Assembly: GCA_964012875.1 (NCBI GenBank)
Contig: CAXGUU010000016.1
Location: 1-22,190 of the forward strand
DNA from: CAXGUU01 sp964012875
GTDB lineage: Bacteria; Pseudomonadota; Gammaproteobacteria; Ga0077536
Length of the DNA: 22,190 nt
Direction: 5' to 3'
In this document: in pieces, positions 14,991 through 21,817 of the stretch
How the letters are laid out: the number at the start of each line of letters is the position of its first letter
Numbering within the stretch: position 1 is the first letter of the stretch
Translations under genes and position numbers: made by a program
Notes under the pieces: generated by a model
The model's database searches: none
What the model was told of the DNA's origin: nothing
Seen by the model: the letters and a program-made list of their open reading frames with translations, nothing else

Positions 14991-15707
14991 ATGAGCTTTG
15001 TCCCGATATATCCACACGGCGAGATTGAACCTATCGCAGACGATGTTTTCGCCTTGCGCGGTTCCATCAGGATGAATCCGGTTGTTCGAATTACCCGAAA
15101 CATGGGTATTGTTCGGCAGGATCATGAACTGACACTGATCAACCCGGTACGCATGAACGAAGCGGGGCTCGCCGCGCTCGATCGACTGGGCGTGGTCAAG
15201 CATATTCTTCGCCTGGGAGCGCTGCACGGTATTGATGATCCCTTTTATATGGATCGCTACAGCGCGACCTTCTGGTCGCAGGCGGGCGGCATCACCTACA
15301 CCACACCGCCAATCGACAAATACTTGACGGCCGGCGGCGAGTTGCCTTTCGCCGACGCCCGGTTTCACGAGTTTGACGGCGTCAAAGAACCTGAGGGTGC
15401 AATTTTGATCGAGCGCGGAAATGGTTTGTTGCTGACTTCCGATGCAATTCAGCATTACGGAGATTATAGCTACTGCAACTTCCCCGCTCGCCTGCTAATG
15501 CCGCTGATTGGATTCCCTAAAACCACCCTGGTCGGACCGATATGGATGAAGCTGATGACACCAGAAGGCGGTTCATTGCGCGCCTCGTTTACCAAACTGC
15601 TTGAATGGTCGTTTGACAGCCTTTTTGCGGCGCATGGGACATTTCTTGCCCAGGGGGCCCACGGGGCGGTCAGCGTTGCCGTCGCGCGCGCCTATCGCGA
15701 TGGATAA
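14991..15707 (+). CDS. Protein resembling DUF4336/metallo-beta-lactamase-fold proteins, function unknown
   Basis: This is a soluble 238-aa protein. The order of blocks (DDVFALRGS, DHELTLINPVRMNEAGLAAL, VVKHILRLGALHGIDDPFY, GNGLLLTSDAIQHYGDYSY, then FDSLFAAHGTFLAQGAH) resembles the beta-sandwich plan of metallo-beta-lactamase-fold proteins and DUF4336. However, the zinc motif HxHxDH is absent, reduced to LHGIDD, so the usual hydrolase chemistry is unlikely or uses other ligands. I cannot assign a reaction. ATG 14991 is supported by the GGAGG site, against an in-frame ATG at 14970. The pentapeptide-repeat gene follows after 79 bases. Confidence 0.65.
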   Translation: MSFVPIYPHGEIEPIADDVFALRGSIRMNPVVRITRNMGIVRQDHELTLINPVRMNEAGLAALDRLGVVKHILRLGALHGIDDPFYMDRYSATFWSQAGGITYTTPPIDKYLTAGGELPFADARFHEFDGVKEPEGAILIERGNGLLLTSDAIQHYGDYSYCNFPARLLMPLIGFPKTTLVGPIWMKLMTPEGGSLRASFTKLLEWSFDSLFAAHGTFLAQGAHGAVSVAVARAYRDG

Positions 15708-15786
15708 CTCGATCGAGCCGCGCTCATCATTGCAGCAGACGACATAATCGGTTTATTCGGGAGCCGTCACGTGTAATGATTGGCGA

Positions 15787-16248
15787 ATGAAATCGCAGCA
15801 CATTCCACTCGCTAGCCTGCTGGCAGCAATGTTAATCGCTTCGCCGACAATTGCCTACGATGAAGCGGACCTGAAGAAACTTAAGCTTCTGCGCGCCTGT
15901 CAGGGTTGTGATTTGAGTGGCGCCAAGTTGCGCTATGAAGATTTGAAAAACGCCGATCTCGTGGGCGTTAATCTAAGCGAGGCGGAGTTGAAAGCTGCGG
16001 ACTTGAGTGGCGCCAATCTTACCGACGCTAATCTCACGAACGCCAACCTGACGGCGACCGACCTGAATGGCGCGGTACTTCAGAACGCTGATTTGAAAGG
16101 CGCGGATCTTACCAACGCCCATTTGCTGCGTTCGGATTTGCGCGGTGCGGACCTGTCGACCTTTGAACTTGATATTTCAAGACTCAAAGAAGCCACCATC
16201 TGTGGCACCAAAGTGCCGAGCGGTGTCCTTGACCGGGACTGCCGCTGA
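15787..16248 (+). CDS. Secreted pentapeptide-repeat protein
   Basis: The 153-aa product has a signal peptide (about 1-23, ending PTIA before YDEAD) and about eighteen A(D/N)LxX five-residue units from residue 41 to about 130 (for example ADLSGANLTDANLTNANL). These fold as a right-handed quadrilateral beta-helix. Four cysteines flank the helix, two before it (Cys38, Cys41) and two after (Cys139, Cys152), and could form disulfides in the periplasm. The function of such secreted members is unknown. The gyrase-protecting Qnr type is cytoplasmic and longer, so that role is not suggested. Confidence 0.9.
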   Translation: MKSQHIPLASLLAAMLIASPTIAYDEADLKKLKLLRACQGCDLSGAKLRYEDLKNADLVGVNLSEAELKAADLSGANLTDANLTNANLTATDLNGAVLQNADLKGADLTNAHLLRSDLRGADLSTFELDISRLKEATICGTKVPSGVLDRDCR

Positions 16249-16321
16249 TCGAGCCCGACCCGCGCGGTGGAGCATAAGTTAACGTCACTCCCGGACTACG
16301 AACGCGAGTATATTTGCGATC

Positions 16322-17335
16322 ATGAATCGCTATTCAGTGCTTGACCTCGCGCCTGTCACAGAAGGTGCCACACCCGGAGAAGCGTTCGCGAATGCGCTCG
16401 ATCTCGCGCAACACGCGGAGCGCTGGGGTTATCACCGCTACTGGTTGGCCGAACATCACAACATGCCGGGCATTGCCAGCGCTGCGACATCTGTTGTCAT
16501 GTGCCACATTGCGGGTGGCACTCGATACATACGTGTCGGTGCGGGCGGCATCATGCTGCCCAACCATTCACCGATGGTCATAGCAGAACAATTCGGCACG
16601 CTGGAATCACTTTATCCCGGCCGCATCGACCTTGGTCTCGGTCGAGCACCTGGCTCCGACATGTTGACCGCCCGCGCACTGCGGCGTGACAACCAGCAAC
16701 ACGCCGAACGATTCCCGCAGGATGTCCAGGAACTTCGTGATTTTTTCCGGCCGGAAGCTGCCCGTCAGGCGGTTCAGGCAGTGCCCGGCGCGAGTCTCAA
16801 CGTACCATTATGGATTCTCGGTTCGAGCCTGTTCGGGGCACAGCTCGCGGCCTATCTAGGACTACCCTATGCCTTCGCGTCGCACTTCGCACCGGAGGCG
16901 CTGGAACAGGCGCTCGACGTCTATCGGGAGAACTTCAAGCCCTCCGACCAGCTTGACGCACCTTACGTCATGGTTGGGGTGAATTGCTTCGCCGCGGCCA
17001 CCGATGATGAGGCCCGCCACCTGTTTACCTCGGCACAAATTCAGTTCACTAATTTGTTTCGTGGTGCGCCTGGTCGATTGCAGCCACCGATCGACAGCAT
17101 GGATAGCTACTGGAGCGCGGCTGAGAAGGCGGGTGTGGCCCAGGCGCTTAAATATGCAATGGTTGGGAGTGCCGACACCGTCAGTGAAAAACTGCAACAT
17201 TTTGTCGAACACAGGCAGGTAGATGAAGTCATGTTGACGGCGCAAATTTTTGACCATGACGCACGACTGCGATCATTTGAGATTGCCGCGAACATTTGCC
17301 GAGCGCTGATAAGTGAGCCGGCAGTAACCGTTTGA
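16322..17335 (+). CDS. LLM-class flavin-dependent oxidoreductase (luciferase-like)
   Basis: The 337-aa protein starts MNRYSVLDLAPVTEGATP and has WGYHRYWLAEHHNMPG, VGAGGIMLPNHSPMVIAEQFGTL and PGRIDLGLGRAPGSD, the hallmarks of the YhbW/MsnO8 branch of bacterial luciferase-like monooxygenases. These use FMNH2 or F420-type cofactors to oxidise small molecules; members of this branch are mostly uncharacterised. The TIM-barrel is complete to the C-terminal block VDEVMLTAQIFDHDARLRSFEI. It is a single gene between the pentapeptide-repeat gene (73 bases upstream) and the convergent DAO gene (37 bases downstream). Confidence 0.9.
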   Translation: MNRYSVLDLAPVTEGATPGEAFANALDLAQHAERWGYHRYWLAEHHNMPGIASAATSVVMCHIAGGTRYIRVGAGGIMLPNHSPMVIAEQFGTLESLYPGRIDLGLGRAPGSDMLTARALRRDNQQHAERFPQDVQELRDFFRPEAARQAVQAVPGASLNVPLWILGSSLFGAQLAAYLGLPYAFASHFAPEALEQALDVYRENFKPSDQLDAPYVMVGVNCFAAATDDEARHLFTSAQIQFTNLFRGAPGRLQPPIDSMDSYWSAAEKAGVAQALKYAMVGSADTVSEKLQHFVEHRQVDEVMLTAQIFDHDARLRSFEIAANICRALISEPAVTV

Positions 17336-17372
17336 GTTAAGCGGGCTGTCTGCAGCGACGTGATGACTTCGC

Positions 17373-18698
17373 TCAGATGATTGGACCAAGCTTCAGCGGG
17401 GTGCCGTCGAAAAATCGGGCATATCGGAAGCGGCCCAAATCGACTTGCGGCGCGCGATCCATCACCATGCCGGCGATGACTTCGCCGGCACCGGGGCCAA
17501 TGCCGAAACCGTGGCCGCTGAAACCGGTGGCCAGATGAAATCCGTTCAGCTCCGGGAGTTCATCAATGACGGGAACCATGTCGGGCGTCGCGTCAATCAT
17601 GCCGGCCCAGCTTTGTGTCAACTCAATATCACCTAGAGAGGATAGTCGGCGGGCGACCCGTGCCTGAATTTCGCGAATTGCCCAGGGTGAAGGTTCGGGA
17701 TGCAGGACGCGCACCCGTTCGAACGGCGTGGTTTCATCGACTCGCCAGCGGCCGCGGGTATGTGCCGAATATTTACTTTGCCCGGGCCGAAGCCGGGTCT
17801 GGTGCCATGAGGCGCGCAGAGCGGGAATGAAAGCCCGAAAGTCGCGAAAACTTGCGCCGCTGATAAAATGTTCCATGTGATTGCTTAAGGCCATTGAGTA
17901 GCCACCATCGAGCCGCCGCCTGAACGCCAAGTCACTGCCGGCCGCATTCCCGGCGAAGATCTCGGGCGCAGCCGCGGTCCTTGCCACCGTCGCGCGTACG
18001 GTCAGTTGCGGCAGGTGGAAACCGAGATGGCCGAGGAACAACCGGCTCCAGGCGCCGGCGCAGCAAACCACCCTAGAGGTCTGAACAGCGCCAGACTCAG
18101 TAACGACTGCACTGACCCGACCCCGATCGCTCGTGATGGAACGTACGGCACAGTTTTCTTTCAGGCGTACACCTTCTGCCTGCACCAGTCCTGCCACTGC
18201 CGGTACTGCGACAAAAGGTTCGGCGCGGGCATCGCTCGGCGTATACACGCCGCCCACCCATTGCGGTGAACCGCTATTGATTAAGGTCGCAACCGCGGAT
18301 TCACTCATATCTCGCGAATCCAGTCCGTGCGATTCAGCGATGGGCAACCATCGCCTGAGTTTTTCATATCGCTCGCGCGTTTCCGCCAGGTAGGCTACGC
18401 CGCCACGCCGGAAGCCGATATCGGTTTCGAGCGTTTGCGCCATCTCTTCCCACAACTGAATACTGCGCATCATGATGGGCAGTTCAGCCTCGTCGCGTCC
18501 CTGCTGGCGTATCCAGCCCCAGTTCCGTCCGGACTGCTCGCCGGCCACACGTCCTTTCTCACACACGACAACCGACGCACCCGCCCGATTCAGGAACCAG
18601 GCCGTGAACATGCCAATGACGCCGGCGCCGATCACGACGACGTCGGCTGACTGCGGCAAGGGATCGTCGAAGGTGACCTCCGTATCGATCGTGATCAT
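17373..18698 (-). CDS. DAO-family FAD-dependent oxidoreductase
   Basis: The 441-aa protein is a D-amino-acid-oxidase-type flavoenzyme (DadA/PuuB/SoxB-like) that should oxidise a C-N bond of an amine or N-methyl amino acid. The FAD site is ADVVVIGAGVIG (18-29) with Glu47 in CEKG. The flavin-proximal block GEQSGRNWGWIRQQGRDE is typical, as are VVCCAGAWS and the C-terminal SWAGMIDATPDMVPVIDE and LATGFSGHGFGIGPGAGE. There is no signal peptide. It is the last gene of the minus-strand run, 24 bases after the 74-aa membrane protein gene, so transcription with the ammonium channel gene is likely. The substrate is not readable from the sequence. Confidence 0.9.
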   Translation of the reverse strand: MITIDTEVTFDDPLPQSADVVVIGAGVIGMFTAWFLNRAGASVVVCEKGRVAGEQSGRNWGWIRQQGRDEAELPIMMRSIQLWEEMAQTLETDIGFRRGGVAYLAETRERYEKLRRWLPIAESHGLDSRDMSESAVATLINSGSPQWVGGVYTPSDARAEPFVAVPAVAGLVQAEGVRLKENCAVRSITSDRGRVSAVVTESGAVQTSRVVCCAGAWSRLFLGHLGFHLPQLTVRATVARTAAAPEIFAGNAAGSDLAFRRRLDGGYSMALSNHMEHFISGASFRDFRAFIPALRASWHQTRLRPGQSKYSAHTRGRWRVDETTPFERVRVLHPEPSPWAIREIQARVARRLSSLGDIELTQSWAGMIDATPDMVPVIDELPELNGFHLATGFSGHGFGIGPGAGEVIAGMVMDRAPQVDLGRFRYARFFDGTPLKLGPII

Positions 18699-18722
18699 GC
18701 TGTCGATGCGGTTGGCGTATTA

Positions 18723-18947
18723 CTAATCGCGCTCAGCATCAAGGCGCTTTTTAATCGCATTCTGATCGCCGTAGCGCTCGACTTCCTCTTCGTATTCGCG
18801 CTTTTCAATCCGCATTTCTGAAATGTGCCACCACAACCAGAAGATAACGGCCGCGCCGACGAGAATCATTTCACTGCCGACGAACGGATACAGCGGCCCG
18901 ATTTCAGTGATCGTACCTGCGAAGTTTTCGAAGCTTCCTGTCGACAT
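18723..18947 (-). CDS. Small one-helix membrane protein next to amt
   Basis: The 74-aa product has an N-terminal polar stretch, one strongly hydrophobic span (about 27-42, EMILVGAAVIFWLWWH) and a highly charged, helix-prone C-terminal tail rich in Glu, Lys and Arg (RIEKREYEEEVERYGDQNAIKKRL). It sits between the amt gene (24 bases upstream) and the DAO gene (24 bases downstream) on the same strand. I know no function for it. A single-pass accessory protein of the ammonium channel or of the oxidoreductase is a reasonable guess from position. The ATG is preceded by a GAGGAGAA-type site, so it is a real gene despite its size. Confidence 0.8.
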   Translation of the reverse strand: MSTGSFENFAGTITEIGPLYPFVGSEMILVGAAVIFWLWWHISEMRIEKREYEEEVERYGDQNAIKKRLDAERD

Positions 18948-18971
18948 GACGTTCTCCTCGGTTACCAGGGC

Positions 18972-20354
18972 CTAAAGCGCGTCGCGCTCAGCGGCATTCA
19001 ACTCTTGCGTTTGCGCGTGAGTTTCATCTTCAACCTTAATGTCCAATCCTGCAATTTCAACCACCTTGGGTATACGCAGCAGGTCGAACGAAGCAAGGAT
19101 CCGCGCGGTGATGTAGCCCGGTACTAATCCCAGTACACCGAACATGATGATGGCACCTGCGAGTTGTCCCCACGGTGTGATGACCGCGAAATCCGGATTG
19201 GGCGAGGAGGGGTAACCCCAGAGCATGAACCCTGCGACTACGACGCCAAAGAAGCCAGCGTAGCCATGTACTGCTACGGCGCCGACTGCATCATCAATCT
19301 TGAATCGTTTTTCGACGAAATAGTGCATCTTGTACATGAAGAACACGCCCGCCGCGCCAATGAACATTGATTGCACCGGGTGGTAGAGATCGTTGCCCGC
19401 AGATGCCGCGATGATGCCCGCCAGTCCCGACGAATAGGTCCAGAACGGATCGCCGCGCGACAACATGTAGCCCGCCATCATGCCGCCGGACAAAGACATC
19501 AGAAAATTAAAAGTAATGGCAGACAGTGTAGTCGGCGCAAGGTAAATATTCGTGGCTGAAAAGAACACCTCGTCGCCGTCCTGAATATCAATGATGGGAA
19601 CATTACACGCCGCGTAGAAACCCCAGAAACCGGTGAAAATCAGGAACAAGCCGATGGTGATAAACCAGGGGTTGGCCGGCGGGATCACGCGCGCCGTGCC
19701 GTCGGCGCGAAACTTGCCGATGCGCGGTCCGAGCACCATCAACACGCCGAGAGCGAAGCCACCGGCAATGGCATGGATGACACCCGACGCATAGGCATCG
19801 TGATAACCAAGCTTCTGTACCATCCAGCCTTCGGCGTGCCAGCCCCACGAGGCGTCGATGATCCAAAAGACTGAACCAATGAGGACGGCGAGTATCCAGA
19901 AAGCGCCCGACCGGATGCGTTCGATGCAGGCACCCGAGACGATGGATGCGGCCGTCCACGAAAAGAGCAGGAATGCGGCCCAGAAAACGCCGTTTATGCG
20001 CGCCCAGTACACCGTATCGTCGGCGGTGACCACATCACTCGCGGGCGCACCACCCATGTGTGCGCCCATCAGCTCACTCCAGGGCACTGCCCAGGGCGCG
20101 GACACGATTCCGCCAATGATGCCGGGGCCATTGGGGAAGGCGAAATAGATCCACCAGCCGAAGAGAAAAAACGTGACTGTCACCAGTGGCACCAGAATGG
20201 TGTTTTTCATCAATGTGTGCAGGTGATTCTTACGTCTTGAAACGCCTACCTCGTAGACGCAGAAGCCGACGTGAATCAAAAACATGAAGACTACGGTCAC
20301 CCAGTAGTAGAACTCGGTGAAGATGATGCCTAGTGACGTTAGTTCGTTGTCCAC
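18972..20354 (-). CDS. amt: Ammonium transporter, Amt family
   Basis: The 461-aa Amt channel has about eleven spans. The channel markers are present: DAYASGVIHAIAGG (187-200) with the family Asp and the first twin His (His195), and IDDAVGAVAVHGYAGFFG (354-371) with the second twin His (His364). The C-terminal tail LLRIPKVVEIAGLDIK has the usual Amt plan, where a GlnK protein would bind, but is extended by about 20 polar residues. I chose GTG 20354 because GGGGAG stands seven bases before it and the protein then starts directly before TM1; the in-frame ATG at 20393 adds 13 residues that fit worse. The N-terminal part (IHVGFCVYEVGVSRRKNHLH) differs from AmtB, so this is a separate subfamily, perhaps specialised for ammonium released by neighbouring amine-oxidising enzymes or for methylammonium. 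Confidence 0.93.
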   Translation of the reverse strand: MDNELTSLGIIFTEFYYWVTVVFMFLIHVGFCVYEVGVSRRKNHLHTLMKNTILVPLVTVTFFLFGWWIYFAFPNGPGIIGGIVSAPWAVPWSELMGAHMGGAPASDVVTADDTVYWARINGVFWAAFLLFSWTAASIVSGACIERIRSGAFWILAVLIGSVFWIIDASWGWHAEGWMVQKLGYHDAYASGVIHAIAGGFALGVLMVLGPRIGKFRADGTARVIPPANPWFITIGLFLIFTGFWGFYAACNVPIIDIQDGDEVFFSATNIYLAPTTLSAITFNFLMSLSGGMMAGYMLSRGDPFWTYSSGLAGIIAASAGNDLYHPVQSMFIGAAGVFFMYKMHYFVEKRFKIDDAVGAVAVHGYAGFFGVVVAGFMLWGYPSSPNPDFAVITPWGQLAGAIIMFGVLGLVPGYITARILASFDLLRIPKVVEIAGLDIKVEDETHAQTQELNAAERDAL

Positions 20355-20522
20355 TAATTTTCTCCCCAGAAAAACCGGCTGCGCTACCCGCAAGCTTTGT
20401 TGCGAACGATTCTGCGATGCTCACTTATACATCAATAAGCTGCGCTTCTCGAATCATTCGCGCCGCCGTTCCTCCATGCACAATTTTGGGGCGCTGTGCC
20501 TCGATTATTCTCGAGGCCGCTG
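20355..20522 (-). promoter_or_regulatory. Leader region of amt, with an inverted repeat next to the regulator stop
   Basis: These 168 bases separate the XRE-cupin gene from amt and are the largest gap in this same-strand run, so amt may have its own promoter. A perfect 7-bp inverted repeat (GCCTCGA, six bases, TCGAGGC; 20498-20517) sits five bases beyond the regulator's stop codon. It has no following T-run on the minus strand, so it may be an operator or a weak stem rather than a terminator. Confidence 0.35.
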
Positions 20523-21152
20523 CTAGTCGTCGTTGTAGTGCATGATTGACAGAAACTGGATCGGCAGCGTGATCAATTGCTCCGGCCCGTGCGGAATATT
20601 GCCGTCGAACGTAATCGAGTCTCCGGGTTTCAGCAGGTAGGTCTGGCGCCCGTGCCGATATTCCATTCGTCCTTTGAGCATGTACATGAATTCCGTTCCC
20701 GGGTGTTGAAACCTGGGAAAAGTTTCCGACTCATCGTCGAGGGTAATCAAAAAAGGCTCGAAACGCTTTTTCGGTCCCTGGTCGAATGACAACAGCTCAT
20801 AGGTATGGCCGCGTCGGGTACCGCGTCGGGCGACGTCCATGCCTTCACCCTTGGGGATGTAAACAGCCGCACCCTGCGGCGCGTCAAAGTCTTTGAACAG
20901 ATTCGTCATCGACAGGCCGAGCGCATTACAGACGCGCACCAGCGAATCGAGACTGGGCGTTGCCTGCCCGTTCTCAATGCGGCTCAACATGCCGCGGCTG
21001 ACATCCGCCAGTTCCGAAACATCCTGAATGGTCAGGTGCTGTTGTTGGCGGGTTCGCTTCAGAATCGCCCCGATGAAGGCACCGAGTTCCGGCGATTCGC
21101 CATTGAAGCTGTCTTCCGGGGTTTCGCTTGGTTCTGATTTCCGACGCGCCAT
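20523..21152 (-). CDS. XRE-family regulator with C-terminal cupin sensor
   Basis: The 209-aa protein has an XRE helix-turn-helix (about 23-80: LGAFIGAILKRTRQQQHLTI, SRGMLSRIENGQATPSLDSL) and a cupin barrel (about 130-205) with HPGTEFMYMLKGRMEY, LKPGDSITFDGNIPHGPE and His150, Glu154 and His188 as probable ligand or metal contacts. Such XRE-cupin proteins typically act as repressors or dual regulators of adjacent amine or amino-acid catabolism genes and sense a pathway metabolite. A TTG at 21167 overlapping the upstream TGA would add five residues; I prefer ATG 21152, but both are possible. It is embedded between the SoxG-like gene and amt and probably controls this cluster. Confidence 0.92.
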   Translation of the reverse strand: MARRKSEPSETPEDSFNGESPELGAFIGAILKRTRQQQHLTIQDVSELADVSRGMLSRIENGQATPSLDSLVRVCNALGLSMTNLFKDFDAPQGAAVYIPKGEGMDVARRGTRRGHTYELLSFDQGPKKRFEPFLITLDDESETFPRFQHPGTEFMYMLKGRMEYRHGRQTYLLKPGDSITFDGNIPHGPEQLITLPIQFLSIMHYNDD

Positions 21153-21163
21153 CAGGGTTCGAC

Positions 21164-21817
21164 TCAAGCGCTGGCGACAAATCGACTGTAAGCATCGAAC
21201 GTGGATAGGCTTCCGCCTACTTCGTTGATAACCTCAGCGAGCGTAGAAAACATGAAGCGTGCGTCACCCGTACTGCAGATGATGCGCAGATGTGGTTGGG
21301 GGGCTTGAATTAGGCGAATACCCACGTCGGCGTGGGCTATCCGGGTGGCAAGCCATCGCTCCGGCGAAAGCAGGCCTGCCGAGGTTGCGCTCAGCTCGTG
21401 CAGGATGGTCTGCTGGTGCGGACCGATGAGCGCGCATTCGCAGACATCGTAACGTAGGAGCACGCCACCATCGATTGTGGTTTCGTGCGCTGTCTCATTG
21501 ATCGCCGTTTCGCCCTGATCGAGCGCATTGATGATCAGATACCGGTCGTAGTGCAGGTGGACGAGGGTTTGATTTTTCGGGGTCGTTACGCATTCGAACA
21601 GGTTTTCCGGTGCTTTGCCAAAGTTGTTGGAAAGATAGGCTGCTGCGCCCGGGCCGAGCGCGATGACTTTTTGCACCGCACTTATATCGACCAGGTAGTC
21701 ACCCTCCGGCTCGATCGCGGGGCCGTCTGATGCCACGCGCATGCCGTTAATCTGCGTTGTCGTCGCGTCATGGCCGTAGGTGGCGAGTACAGGAGATGAC
21801 AGTTTGGGTTCAGACAT
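21164..21817 (-). CDS. Sarcosine oxidase gamma-subunit (SoxG)-like protein
   Basis: The 217-aa protein reads MSEPKLSSPVLATYG, EGDYLVDISAVQKVIALGPG and AAAYLSNNFG, then LVHLHYDRYLIIN, LIGPHQQTILHEL, and a C-terminal half with VGIRLIQAPQPHLRIICSTG and GGSLSTFDAYSRFV. The beta-rich layout and the LxDIS...GPGAAAYL block are like SoxG/MgdD and the folate-binding domain of T-proteins. It overlaps the upstream gene by eight bases, and that gene ends in a GCV_T C-terminal domain, just as the alpha subunit of heterotetrameric sarcosine oxidase and N-methylglutamate dehydrogenase does immediately before its gamma subunit. The assignment rests on context plus weak motif likeness. ATG 21817 is chosen over 21874, which would add 19 Arg-rich residues and a much longer overlap. 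Confidence 0.55.
   Translation of the reverse strand: MSEPKLSSPVLATYGHDATTTQINGMRVASDGPAIEPEGDYLVDISAVQKVIALGPGAAAYLSNNFGKAPENLFECVTTPKNQTLVHLHYDRYLIINALDQGETAINETAHETTIDGGVLLRYDVCECALIGPHQQTILHELSATSAGLLSPERWLATRIAHADVGIRLIQAPQPHLRIICSTGDARFMFSTLAEVINEVGGSLSTFDAYSRFVASA

Noticed and set aside
15787..16248. Qnr-like quinolone-resistance protein
   Set aside because: It is too short and carries a signal peptide, while Qnr proteins are cytoplasmic dimers that bind gyrase.
20394..20545. Small plus-strand frames opposite the amt leader
   Set aside because: Two overlapping short frames with Cys/Arg-rich low-information text and no start signal; shadows of the leader and regulator end.
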